A DNA stretch of 37,797 nucleotides from Micromonosporaceae bacterium. Its GTDB lineage: Bacteria; Actinomycetota; Actinomycetes; Mycobacteriales; Micromonosporaceae. How positions within the stretch are numbered: the stretch's first letter is position 1; each line of letters opens with the position of its first letter. The notes beneath the pieces are model-generated. The model did not search any database, had not been told where the DNA came from, and saw only the letters and a list, made by a program, of their open reading frames with translations. The stretch lies in contig DPJL01000204.1 of assembly GCA_003543035.1 (NCBI GenBank), positions 1 to 37,797 of the forward strand. Reading direction: 5' to 3'. The translations under genes were made by a program, and so were the position numbers. Shown here piece after piece: positions 13,447 through 21,581 of the stretch.

Positions 13447-16218
13447 GTGGATGAGGACGTCCTTGTCGGGCGCAAACCGGTGCTCGCTGACCTGGAGCGC
13501 CGTCTCACTGCCGCGAGTAGCGGCAGCGGTGCATTGGTGCTGGTGGAAGGCGACGCCGGCGTGGGCAAGACCGCATTGGCTCGCTGGCTGGTGGATCGCG
13601 CCCGAGCGACCGGGATGCGCGTGGCGTGGGGCGCCTGCCTGGAGGGTGAAGGCGCGCCGCCTTACCTGCCATGGCTACACATCCTCAAGGAGCTTGGAGC
13701 ATCTGGTTCGGTGCTGGTTGATCCGCACGCCGCCGGCGCGGTAAGCCGCTTCCAGCTTTTCGACGACGTGGTCGATGTGCTGCGCGCCGCCTCAGTGCCG
13801 AGCGGGCTCCTCGTCGTGGTGGACGACCTGCACTGGGCCGACGTTCCCTCAACCAGGCTGCTGCAGGCAGTCGCAGCTGCGGTGGCCGATTCCCGGTTGA
13901 TGCTGGTTGCCCTGTCCCGCAGCCGGGAAGCGTACCCACATGCCGAACTGGCCGGGGTGCTCATGGCAATCGGCCGCGAGCGGGCCGCCCGGCAGGTGAC
14001 TCTAGGCCCGCTGACAACCGAGGAAAGTGCCGAGCTGGTCACGCGCAAGCTCGGACACGTTCCGGCTCAGGCGACGCTCAAGGCCGTGCTGGAGCGCTCG
14101 GAGGGCAACCCGCTGTTCGTGTTGGAGCTACTGAGGCTGGTGGACAGCTCGGGCCGGCTGGACTCACGGCTTCCGGTCGGGATCCGAGCGGTGATCGGGC
14201 GCCGTCTGGATCAGCTCCCGGCGCCCACCCGGCAGGTCCTGGCCCGTGCTTCGGTGCTGGGCCGCGAGTTCACTGCCGGCCTCCTGGGCGCGCTGACGGG
14301 CATGGAAGCCGGCGAGCTTTTCGACTTGCTCGACCCGGCGATCGCCGCCGAACTCGTCCGTGTCGTGAATGGACATACGCTGCGGTTCGCCCATGTCCTT
14401 ACGCAGGAGGTGCTATACGCGGAGTTGCCGACCTCCGAACGGCAACAGTTGCACTCCCGTGCCGCGGCTGCCCTCAAGACAGCCGGTGAGGTAGGCGTGC
14501 TCGACACGTTGGCGCATCACTTGCGCAAAGCAGCTCCGCTCGGTGGTGCAGCTGAGGCGCTGAAGGCGACCCTTGAAGCCGCGGCCCGCGCTCGTAGTCA
14601 GCTCGCCTATGAGCATGCTGCCTTCCAATACCGCGAGGCATTGAACCTGGTCTCCGGTAGCAGCGAACGGGCGCAGGTGTTGCTTGAGCTGGCTCGGTGT
14701 GAGTTTCGTTCCGGGGCGGTTGAGGATGCGTGGCGGTCCTGCCGCGAGGCCGCCGACGTGGGTCGTGCGGAGGGCGATTCCACGGTGGTGGCAGATGCGG
14801 CGATTGTGTTGCGCGGCATCACCAATTCACCGGTGACGGCGCAGATCCATGCGATGTGCCGAGAGGCACTGTCGATGCTGCGTGGAGCAGACCCGGTGCG
14901 AGAAGCACGGGTGCTCGCTCAACTGGCGGTCACTGTGGATCCGTTCTCCAGTGCGGATGAGCCTGAGCTGAGCCGGCAGGCGATGCTCGCGGCGGAGGCG
15001 ACCGGCGACCCCGAGGCACGGTTCTTGGCGATGCAGGCTCGCCACGCAAACCTGGCCGCCCCGGCGCATGTGCTTGAGCGCCTCTCGCTCGGCGAACGCG
15101 CGGTGCGACTTGGGCACGATGCCGGCTTGGACGAATACACGGCCTGGGGCCACGTGTGGCGTATGGACGCGTTCTGGGAGCTCGGGCGGCGGGTCCAGCT
15201 CAACGCCGAGTTGGCGGCCTTCGCCAACCTTGTGGCACCGCTGAAGGAGCCCCTCTGGTTGTGGCGGCTGACGATGATCCAGGCATCTATCGCGACCTTT
15301 GAGGGCCGGTTCGACCAAGCCCGCGCCCTGGCGCAGGACGCTTTGGCAATCGGGCGGCGCGGCGGCCACGAGGGCGCCGACTTCTTCCATCTGGTGTTCT
15401 CCTCGCACCTGGCACTGCAAACCGGTACCGGCCTGGACGAGGCGGAGGCCGGTGTGCGGCGGTTTCTGGAGAACGGCCCGTATCTCGCCCGCACCTGGCA
15501 CGCGGAAGTCTTGCTGGGTATGGGCCGTCATGGCGAAGCCGCGGCGTTGTGGAACATGGTCGTCCCACACTTGCACGAGTTTCCAGCCAACAGTCCAGAG
15601 TGGATAGTCGCGTCATGCGGGAACGCTCAGCTGTCAGTTCGATTCGAGGATCGGGCCGTCGCCGCCGCCCTCTACGACGATCTGCTGACCTATGTCGATC
15701 GGCAGGTTGTCGGCGGAGCGCACACTCCTTGCTACGGCCCGGTTTCGCTATATCTGGGCTTGCTCGCAAGCCTCTTGGAGAGCTGGGAGGCGGCCGGGGG
15801 GCATCTGCATTCTGCGTTGGCGGCCGGCAAAGCCATGGGCGCCCCACCCTATGAGGCGCAAGCGCATCTGGCGACCGCTCGGCTGCTGATGCGGTATCGG
15901 CCGCAGGATCCGGCCGGCGATCATCACCTTGACAACGCCATCAGCATCGCGCGACACCTGGGCATGGCACCGCTGCTGGGCGAGGCGACGGCGCTGCGGG
16001 AAGCGTTGCAGCGCAACAGGTCAGGTGTGCTCACGGCACGGGAGGAACAGGTTGCCGCGCTGGTTGCCGAAGGGCTGAGCAATCGTCAGATCGCCAACCG
16101 GCTGCACCTATCCGAACGGACCGCGGAGAACCACGTCACCCACATCCTGACCAAGCTCGGTTTCGACTCCCGAGCCCGGATCGCGGCCTGGCACACAGCT
16201 CGCAAGCGGGATAACTGA
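13447..16218 (+). CDS. LAL-type LuxR regulator (AAA ATPase + C-terminal HTH)
   Basis: The 923-residue protein belongs to the large ATP-binding LuxR (MalT-like) group. An N-terminal ATPase has Walker A EGDAGVGKTALA (~35-43), Walker B LLVVVDDLHWAD and a sensor region LMLVALSRSREAY. The middle ~500 residues are TPR-like helical repeats that bind the inducer in known relatives. The C-terminal GerE-type helix-turn-helix is LTAREEQVAALVAEGLSNRQ then IANRLHLSERTAENHVTHIL (~861-915). GTG 13447 is chosen because TAGGGT is six bases upstream. Its TGA stop is the first codon of copy 2 of the 29-bp site. It probably activates the flanking membrane and ABM-like genes. The inducer is unknown. Confidence 0.92.
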   Translation: MDEDVLVGRKPVLADLERRLTAASSGSGALVLVEGDAGVGKTALARWLVDRARATGMRVAWGACLEGEGAPPYLPWLHILKELGASGSVLVDPHAAGAVSRFQLFDDVVDVLRAASVPSGLLVVVDDLHWADVPSTRLLQAVAAAVADSRLMLVALSRSREAYPHAELAGVLMAIGRERAARQVTLGPLTTEESAELVTRKLGHVPAQATLKAVLERSEGNPLFVLELLRLVDSSGRLDSRLPVGIRAVIGRRLDQLPAPTRQVLARASVLGREFTAGLLGALTGMEAGELFDLLDPAIAAELVRVVNGHTLRFAHVLTQEVLYAELPTSERQQLHSRAAAALKTAGEVGVLDTLAHHLRKAAPLGGAAEALKATLEAAARARSQLAYEHAAFQYREALNLVSGSSERAQVLLELARCEFRSGAVEDAWRSCREAADVGRAEGDSTVVADAAIVLRGITNSPVTAQIHAMCREALSMLRGADPVREARVLAQLAVTVDPFSSADEPELSRQAMLAAEATGDPEARFLAMQARHANLAAPAHVLERLSLGERAVRLGHDAGLDEYTAWGHVWRMDAFWELGRRVQLNAELAAFANLVAPLKEPLWLWRLTMIQASIATFEGRFDQARALAQDALAIGRRGGHEGADFFHLVFSSHLALQTGTGLDEAEAGVRRFLENGPYLARTWHAEVLLGMGRHGEAAALWNMVVPHLHEFPANSPEWIVASCGNAQLSVRFEDRAVAAALYDDLLTYVDRQVVGGAHTPCYGPVSLYLGLLASLLESWEAAGGHLHSALAAGKAMGAPPYEAQAHLATARLLMRYRPQDPAGDHHLDNAISIARHLGMAPLLGEATALREALQRNRSGVLTAREEQVAALVAEGLSNRQIANRLHLSERTAENHVTHILTKLGFDSRARIAAWHTARKRDN

Positions 16219-16271
16219 GTACCACGCTGAGTGTTTCCCCGGATTCGCGCCGCCGCCACCGCTCCTAGCGT
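16216..16271 (+). promoter_or_regulatory. LuxR-regulon site, copy 2, with its -10 box
   Basis: TGAGTACCACGCTGAGTG plus TTTCCCCGGAT (16216-16244) is nearly identical to the minus strand of 13398-13426. TAGCGT (16266-16271) follows after 21 bases, exactly as at copy 1, while the 21 bases between are unrelated. The transcript would begin near 16278 and leave a ~35-base leader with AAGGAGG before ATG 16314. Confidence 0.78.
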
Positions 16272-16313
16272 CATCTGTGACCAAATAGATCCGAGGATGC
16301 AAGGAGGCCGACC

Positions 16314-16616
16314 ATGCACGCCGTAGTGGGCGTCTGGACAGTCGACGAATCCCAGCTCGATGAACGTGATCGCGCTCTCCGCGAGGAGGTCGTCCCGCTC
16401 ACGCAAGATCAGCCGGGCTTCGTTTGCGGCTACTGGATGCACGATCCCGAGACCGGAAGAGGACACACGACGATCATCTTTGACAGCCGCGAATCCGCCG
16501 GCCGCTTCAAGGCTCTCGTCGAAAGCAGGGCGCAGAAGGCCGCGCAAGTAGGCGTCACCGGCGACACCCTGGCCACCGTGCAGGTCCTCGCCGAGGCATT
16601 TGGAGGTACCAAGTGA
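16314..16616 (+). CDS. ABM-like dimeric alpha/beta-barrel protein
   Basis: The 100-residue protein fits the dimeric alpha/beta-barrel fold of antibiotic-biosynthesis-monooxygenase-like proteins: strand MHAVVGVWTVDES, a helix LREEVVPLTQDQPGFVCGYW, strand GRGHTTIIFDS, helix ESAGRFKALVESR and strand GDTLATVQVLAEAF. Members include cofactor-less oxygenases, heme-degrading enzymes and many proteins without known activity, so no reaction is assigned. AAGGAGG is six bases before ATG. It is the first gene behind LuxR site copy 2 and overlaps the next gene by four bases (GTGA). Confidence 0.78.
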   Translation: MHAVVGVWTVDESQLDERDRALREEVVPLTQDQPGFVCGYWMHDPETGRGHTTIIFDSRESAGRFKALVESRAQKAAQVGVTGDTLATVQVLAEAFGGTK

Positions 16617-16987
16617 AATCCTCAACCGGATTCAAGACAGGCCTTGTGGTCTGTGCTCTGCTGGGTCTGCTCGACGTTGCCGCGTTGGCGGGCATGGGAA
16701 TGGACGGCGCTCCGCCCGTCGGAGTCGCGATTGGTGGTGGTGTGCTTGGCATCGTCACGCTTGCGGCAACGATTCCGGCCTGGCGCGGCGGCCGCGGCGC
16801 GGTGCTGACAGTCATCGCGTCACGGCTGATCTCCATTCTGCTCGGCGTGCCGGTGTTCTTTACCGACGAAGCGCCCGGCTGGGCCCGTATCGTCGTCAGC
16901 ATCGTCATCGTGGCGACCGTTGCAGGCGTTGCTCTTCTCGCCGCCGCGTTTCGCAGGCCCACGACCGAGCTTTCCCACTCCTCGTGA
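16613..16987 (+). CDS. Small four-helix membrane protein
   Basis: The 124-residue protein has four hydrophobic segments: TGLVVCALLGLLDVAALAG, GVAIGGGVLGIVTLAATIP, AVLTVIASRLISILLGVPVF and IVVSIVIVATVAGVALLAAA. The Arg residues between them suggest cytoplasmic loops. No family is recognised. GTG 16613 overlaps the previous TGA (GTGA), so translation is probably coupled to the ABM-like gene and both lie in the LuxR-controlled transcript. Confidence 0.75.
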   Translation: MKSSTGFKTGLVVCALLGLLDVAALAGMGMDGAPPVGVAIGGGVLGIVTLAATIPAWRGGRGAVLTVIASRLISILLGVPVFFTDEAPGWARIVVSIVIVATVAGVALLAAAFRRPTTELSHSS

Positions 16988-16990
16988 TCA

Positions 16991-17014
16991 GTCGCCGGGC
17001 TACAGCCCGGCGGC
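16991..17014 (+). repeat. Strong intergenic hairpin
   Basis: CGCCGGGC (16993-17000) pairs perfectly with GCCCGGCG (17005-17012) around a TACA loop, and G-C and U-G pairs extend it to ten. No T run follows, and the next gene has its own ribosome site 10-16 bases later. It is more likely an mRNA-stability or partial-attenuation hairpin within the operon than a full terminator. Confidence 0.6.
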
Positions 17015-17038
17015 TCCAATCCGAAGGGAGACAGTCAG

Positions 17039-17713
17039 ATGCAGTCGCCGATGTCGCTTCGCACCACCGCGGTTGCCGGGCTCGCCACGATCGTGTTGCT
17101 GTTCGGCGGGCAGGCCTTCATTCAGGTCGGCGGCGGCGAGCCCGCTTTCGACGCTCCGGCAACGGAAATCGCAAACTTCTTCGCCAAGCGCGATCAGGAT
17201 CTCTTCGCGATCGGCAGCTACCTTTCCGTGCTGAGCATTGTCACGATGCTGTGGTTTGTCGGCGGCTTGTTCGTCTTGCTGAGGGATGACTGGCGGGCGG
17301 GCATCGCGCTGGTGTCCGGTGCGCTGTTCTCCGCCGCAGCCGTTGCGGCAAGCTGGGAGCTAGCCGTTTTCCGCGTCTCGGAAGGAGTCGACCCGCAGTT
17401 GGCCCGCTTCGCCTTCGACATGGGCAATCTGTCCTTCGCGTCCGGATGGGTCGCGCTGGGCAGCTTTGCGATCGCCACCGGATGGGCGTTGCTGTCGTCC
17501 CAATCGCTGCCGCGTTGGCTCGGCTGGTGGGCGATCGCTGCCGGAGTGTGCCTGGTGGCGGCGCGAGCGGTTTGGACCACACCATTCTGGTTCCTGGGCT
17601 ACTCCCTGTTCTGGATCTGGGTCATCGTGCTTTGCGTGTACCTGTTCCGCCTCGCCAACCGTCAGCCCTTGGACCAGTTGGCCGTAAAGGCCGCGCGACC
17701 GTCGACTTCGTAG
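17039..17713 (+). CDS. Integral membrane protein, DUF4386-like
   Basis: The 224-residue protein has about six membrane segments: AVAGLATIVLLFGGQAFIQV, YLSVLSIVTMLWFVGGLFVLL, GIALVSGALFSAAAVAASW, WVALGSFAIATGWALL, WLGWWAIAAGVCLVAA and FLGYSLFWIWVIVLCVYLF. The plan (N-terminal helix, soluble loop with PATEIANFFAKRDQD, helical bundle) resembles DUF4386-type proteins, but the assignment is weak. GAAGGGAG lies eight bases before ATG. It is the third gene of the LuxR-controlled set if the hairpin before it is read through. Its last 52 bases overlap the convergent M23 gene. Confidence 0.78.
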   Translation: MQSPMSLRTTAVAGLATIVLLFGGQAFIQVGGGEPAFDAPATEIANFFAKRDQDLFAIGSYLSVLSIVTMLWFVGGLFVLLRDDWRAGIALVSGALFSAAAVAASWELAVFRVSEGVDPQLARFAFDMGNLSFASGWVALGSFAIATGWALLSSQSLPRWLGWWAIAAGVCLVAARAVWTTPFWFLGYSLFWIWVIVLCVYLFRLANRQPLDQLAVKAARPSTS

Positions 17714-19641
17714 CCCGCCAACGCCTGCGTGAGGTAGCTGCCGCCACGTTGCCCGTCAAGCTCGGTGAAGAGCTGGGCCGAAGTCAAGCCATGCTTGAAA
17801 TGGCCGTCAGCGGATTGCTGGAAGACGGCCGAGAAGTGGGGCCTACCCGCGTAGGTGACCGCACTGACGTGGGTGACTTGGCGTCCCGCGCGAGCGTTCT
17901 CCTGCACCGCCTTGAGGTAGTCGGATTCCGTTAGCAGGTAAGGCGCCGCGAACGACCGGGAGTCGTCCTTGACGTAGAAGGCACTGACCTGTGGTGTGCC
18001 GTCCGGGGCGACGATCGACACGTTGACCGGGCGGAAACCGTTGGCTGTCAACGCCTCGAGCTGCTTGCGATGCTCATCCAGACCGACGCCTTGATAGGAG
18101 GTCGACGCGGGTCCCGCGTCACGGCTCCAGATCGCCGTGTACCGGACCTCCCCCTCAACGTGGCTGGCAAGGCTCACCATGCGATAGCCATCGCGTCGTA
18201 GTGCGGCGGACTCGGCGGCGAATTCGGCTGCCGTCAAAGCGAAGCTGACTTTCTGGGCGACCCGGCCGGCGGGCCGGAACACCGCGCTAAAGAGCGCCTT
18301 GCCATCGACTTGGTAGGGGCTGATCGCCACCGCGTGGTAGCCCGAGTCATGCGTCCGGTCGAGCAGTTTGGTCCAGTGGTGCGGCGGCCAGTCGTATTCG
18401 ATGAACTCGGGAATGTGCGGCCGGTACCAGACCGGCGCCCACTTTGAGGGCCAGATCAGCATCTCCTTGTTGGGGATGCCAAGACCGTTGCCGTTGACCC
18501 ATAGTTGGGACTGCGGATTCCACGGGGTGTTGGCCGCTCTTTCGATCAGCCAGGCATCGCGCAGTACCCACGGCCGCAAAGGGTTGGTAGAGACGTACTT
18601 TCGCACTTCCAAGTGAATGTGCGGGCCGGTGGTGTTACCCGAGTTGCCAAGGCGGCCAACGATTTGGCCCGCTGTGACAGTGTCACCATTGGCGACCGCG
18701 ACCGTTCCCTTGCGCAGGTGAGTGTAGTAGGTCCGGGTGCCGTCCGCATGGGCGAGCCACACCTGGTTCCCGCCAACGGGGCTCGGGGTCGGGTCCGGGA
18801 ACTGGCCGATCACGGTGTTGTCGTCCATCCCGTCCAATGCCGAGATCACTGTGCCATCGGCGACGGCGCGGATCGGCAGGTTCCAGGCCCGGAAGTCTTG
18901 CAGGAGAAGGTCTTCGTTGGGTGTGCCGACCGCGTAGGGGAGTAGACCGCTCCATGCGTTCGCATTGTCGTCCCAGCCGATGACGCCGACATCATGGGCA
19001 TAGATCTGGGGGCCGGGGGCACCGCCGTTGGCCCAATGGTCACCGACGGCCGAGATGCACTCGCCAGGGCGCAGATCCGCGATGTCGAAGGGCAGCGAGT
19101 GCCCGATCTGATACGGGGCCAGTGGAAGCGTGACGACAACGGGATAGAGGTATCCGGATGCGTAGACGTGGACCCGCACCGTCGCGGGGACGGGCAGATC
19201 CAGGTACACCTGGTTCTTCACCTTGGTGTCGTCGGCGAGGGTGACCGATCCGTTGGACCACCACTTGGCCTGGCCCGGTGTGAGCACACCGCCGTCACCG
19301 AGGACGAGGTCGACGCCTTGCATCGCCTTGGCCGGGATGCCCGAGCCGGGGAAGCTGAAGGAGATCTTCGAGATGGTCAGGCTTGCGGCGGCATTGTTGG
19401 TAATCAGTAGTCGCAGAACGAGTTTCGCCCGCTCGACGTCATTGATCGTGCCCGGGGCAAGTGGAAGGTATACGGCGTCTGGACCTTCGATCGGCTCCAC
19501 GGTCACCGTGATCGGCGGGCCGGGCGGCGGTTGCGTATCGCCGGGAGGGAGATCCCCGTTGGCCCAAGCCGCTGGCGCGTTGGACAGGACCCCGGCGACC
19601 GGAAGTGCTGCGGTGACAATCAGAAGTCTTCGGCGATCCAT
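17662..19641 (-). CDS. Secreted M23 peptidase with C-terminal BTRD1-like tandem repeats
   Basis: The 659-residue protein begins MDRRRLLIVTAALPVAG, a signal peptide with an Arg-rich Tat-like n-region, cut near AWANG. Residues ~35-200 are a beta-rich domain. The M23/LytM peptidase core follows: YAHDVGVIGWDD with candidate His/Asp zinc ligands, IRAVADGTVISALDG, THLRKGTVAVANGDTV and TGPHIHLEV with the HxH pair. The C-terminal ~220 residues hold five units of the form GYxxVxxSxYxVDGxxxFSAVF (at YHAVAIS, YRMVSLA, FRPVNVS, VTHVSAV and the final FTANW). They look like Bacterial tandem repeat domain 1, known from polyglycine hydrolase-like proteins. Probable role: cell-wall or extracellular peptide hydrolysis, with the repeats binding substrate. 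Confidence 0.85.
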   Translation of the reverse strand: MDRRRLLIVTAALPVAGVLSNAPAAWANGDLPPGDTQPPPGPPITVTVEPIEGPDAVYLPLAPGTINDVERAKLVLRLLITNNAAASLTISKISFSFPGSGIPAKAMQGVDLVLGDGGVLTPGQAKWWSNGSVTLADDTKVKNQVYLDLPVPATVRVHVYASGYLYPVVVTLPLAPYQIGHSLPFDIADLRPGECISAVGDHWANGGAPGPQIYAHDVGVIGWDDNANAWSGLLPYAVGTPNEDLLLQDFRAWNLPIRAVADGTVISALDGMDDNTVIGQFPDPTPSPVGGNQVWLAHADGTRTYYTHLRKGTVAVANGDTVTAGQIVGRLGNSGNTTGPHIHLEVRKYVSTNPLRPWVLRDAWLIERAANTPWNPQSQLWVNGNGLGIPNKEMLIWPSKWAPVWYRPHIPEFIEYDWPPHHWTKLLDRTHDSGYHAVAISPYQVDGKALFSAVFRPAGRVAQKVSFALTAAEFAAESAALRRDGYRMVSLASHVEGEVRYTAIWSRDAGPASTSYQGVGLDEHRKQLEALTANGFRPVNVSIVAPDGTPQVSAFYVKDDSRSFAAPYLLTESDYLKAVQENARAGRQVTHVSAVTYAGRPHFSAVFQQSADGHFKHGLTSAQLFTELDGQRGGSYLTQALAGYEVDGRAAFTANWSKG

Positions 19642-19724
19642 GGCGTGAGTCTGAGGCAGCCGAGGCGGAATAAGAGCAATGGATGCGACTGAATCACCTT
19701 CACGACAGCTGTAAAGTGCTGATC

Positions 19725-20447
19725 ATGTCCTCGGGAGCGGCAGAACCCGGTCTGCCGGTGGGAGTCAGCGCTTCGCCAGCCGGCGTCGATCGGGGCGACG
19801 GAACTGTGACTACCGCAATGCGGCTACAAATCCTGTCCACGGAACATTGGAGCTTGCTCGCCTCGCGCTCGCTGGCGTGGAACGAGTCGTTCAGCCGCGC
19901 GGGAATGTTCCTGTCCACCCTGTCCGGAGCGACCGTCGCGCTGGCGTTGGTGGCACAGGCATCGGGGTTCGGCCGGACCTTCTCCCTTTTCGCCCTCGCC
20001 ATACTTCCCGTTGTCCTGTTCGTAGGGATCACCACGTTCATTCGCCTGGGCGGGTCCAACTATCACGACTCGCAATGCGTGGTCGGGATGAACCGCATCC
20101 GCTCGGCCTATCTGGAGATTGCGCCCGACCTCGAGCGGTATTTCGTGATGAGCCCGCACGACGATGCGCGTGGTGTCGGGGTGACGATGGGGGTCGAGCC
20201 CAATCGCAACTTCTTCGTGCACTTGGTCGCCGCGACGCCTTCGGTGGTGGCGTTGCTGTCGTCGGTGATCGCCGGAGTCATCGGCGCGATGCTGGGCTAC
20301 CAATTCGGCTGGGGCACTGCCTGGACCATCGTGAGTGGCTTTACGGCCTTCGCGGTCATGTTCGGCGCGCTCAGCTGGTATGCCCGACGGAGCATTCTGC
20401 GGGCGCAAGCCTCGATCCAGCCGCTGTTCCCAAGCCCAGACGCCTAA
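19725..20447 (+). CDS. Integral membrane protein of unknown function
   Basis: The ~240-residue protein has two pairs of membrane segments: FLSTLSGATVALALVAQ with FALAILPVVLFVGITTFI, and VVALLSSVIAGVIGAML with WTIVSGFTAFAVMFGAL. Between them is a ~90-residue soluble part (GSNYHDSQCVVGMNRIRSAY, then LERYFVMSPHDDARGV). I recognise no characterised family. The frame is open from 19683, but I chose ATG 19725: TAAAGT (19712-19717) stands seven bases before it, the leaderless arrangement used by many neighbours, and the ~14 upstream residues look non-coding. It is divergent from the M23 gene. Confidence 0.7.
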   Translation: MSSGAAEPGLPVGVSASPAGVDRGDGTVTTAMRLQILSTEHWSLLASRSLAWNESFSRAGMFLSTLSGATVALALVAQASGFGRTFSLFALAILPVVLFVGITTFIRLGGSNYHDSQCVVGMNRIRSAYLEIAPDLERYFVMSPHDDARGVGVTMGVEPNRNFFVHLVAATPSVVALLSSVIAGVIGAMLGYQFGWGTAWTIVSGFTAFAVMFGALSWYARRSILRAQASIQPLFPSPDA

Positions 20448-20493
20448 CCAGGCGCACTATCCAAGACCATGCGGGATGGGGGAAGGTGTTCTG

Positions 20494-21444
20494 GTGAGCG
20501 ATGACGAGCGGGAGGGTGTGTCGCTGACCAATCTCGACCAGTCACTGTTCGAGGGAGCCGAGGCGACCAAGCGCGATCTAGTCGACTACTTGGACGCGGT
20601 CAGCGACCGGATCATCCCGCAGTTGGCGGATCGCCTGCTGTCGGTGATCCGGGTGCTGCGCGGGCAGAAGCCGTTCATGCAAAAGAACGTCCCCAAATAC
20701 ACCCCGTCGTGGGTGCGAACGGTGCCGGTATGGGCGGAGGTCTCGAAACGAGAGGTGTCCTACGCCCTCTGCAATGACCGTCGCACGTTGCTGTGGTTCG
20801 CCAATCAGCGAGCGGTGGAGTACCACACCAGCCTCGTCCGGGCCGGCAACCGGGAGCATCCCACCCACCTCATCCTCGACATCGACCCGCCGGAGGAGAA
20901 CGCCTTTCCGTTGGCTGTCGGCGCAACCAAACTGGTCCGGCAGGCGCTAGCCGATTCAGGCTTGGCAGGCGCGGTAAAAACCAGTGGTGCCAAGGGTTTA
21001 CACGTCTTCGTGCCGATCGATGAGCAGACGTCGATTGAGGACATTGCCGCGGCGACCCGCGCCCTCGCCGCGCGAGCGGAGCGCATCGATCCCGCGCTGG
21101 CAACGACGGCATTTATCCGCGAAGACCGCGACGGCAAGGTGTTCCTCGACTCCACCCGGGCCGGCGGGGCGACCGTGGTGGCGGTCTACAGCCCACGACT
21201 CCGTCCCGGTGTGCCGGTGTCGTTCCCGATCGCTTGGGATGACCTCGACCAGGTAGCGCCAGCCGACTTCAACCTGCACAACGCGGCGCAGTTGCTCGCC
21301 GACGGCGATCCGTGGACTGAGCAGATGCCCGAGCCGCAACAAATACCCGCCGATCTGATCGAGGAAGGCCGCACGATTCCGATTGCCCGGGTACAGGCGA
21401 TGCACGAAGGCAAACGCCGCGCTCGCGCCCGCCGGGCTGACTGA
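20494..21444 (+). CDS. Stand-alone LigD-type polymerase (PrimPol) domain protein
   Basis: The 316-residue protein corresponds to the polymerase domain of bacterial NHEJ ligase LigD, without ligase or nuclease domains. Visible motifs are HLILDIDPPEENAF (the two metal-binding Asp), KTSGAKGLHVFVPI (SGxKGxHV, nucleotide binding), FLDSTRAGGATVVAVYSPR (third metal Asp) and RPGVPVSFPIAWDDL. Such enzymes add ribonucleotides or fill gaps during end joining. No ku or ligase gene is present here, so partners must be elsewhere, or it acts in gap filling. GTG 20494 is chosen because GGAAGG is seven bases upstream. The longer frame from 20335 lies inside the previous gene. Confidence 0.9.
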   Translation: MSDDEREGVSLTNLDQSLFEGAEATKRDLVDYLDAVSDRIIPQLADRLLSVIRVLRGQKPFMQKNVPKYTPSWVRTVPVWAEVSKREVSYALCNDRRTLLWFANQRAVEYHTSLVRAGNREHPTHLILDIDPPEENAFPLAVGATKLVRQALADSGLAGAVKTSGAKGLHVFVPIDEQTSIEDIAAATRALAARAERIDPALATTAFIREDRDGKVFLDSTRAGGATVVAVYSPRLRPGVPVSFPIAWDDLDQVAPADFNLHNAAQLLADGDPWTEQMPEPQQIPADLIEEGRTIPIARVQAMHEGKRRARARRAD

Positions 21445-21467
21445 CGCCGTCGGGCTCCGGCCAACCA

Positions 21468-21527
21468 CCGATCGCAGGTCACGATCGGAAATTTCCCGTT
21501 GACTGTTGGCGGCTCAGACCGCATTCT
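21468..21527 (+). promoter_or_regulatory. Inverted repeat and promoter upstream of the sugar importer
   Basis: CCGATCG (21468-21474) and CGATCGG (21482-21488) are perfect 7-bp arms with a seven-base spacer. They could be a weak terminator for the polymerase gene or an operator. TTGACT (21499-21504) and CATTCT (21522-21527) at 17-base spacing form a plausible promoter. GGAGG (21573-21577) precedes ATG 21582. No AGCGCT-centred LacI site like that at 26491 is seen here. Confidence 0.5.
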
Positions 21528-21581
21528 TGGACCCACGAACAACGAACCATTTCCGAACATGGCTCGTATAGTGGAGGACCG

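Noticed and set aside
13398..16244. 29-bp near-identical inverted repeats flanking a single gene, as in an insertion sequence
   Set aside because: The enclosed gene is a LuxR regulator and not a transposase, no target duplication is seen, and both repeats sit at the same distance from -10 boxes of different genes; a regulatory site explains them better.
16991..17014. Hairpin as a factor-independent terminator
   Set aside because: No T run follows and a same-strand gene with a good ribosome site starts 25 bases later; kept as a stability or attenuation hairpin only.
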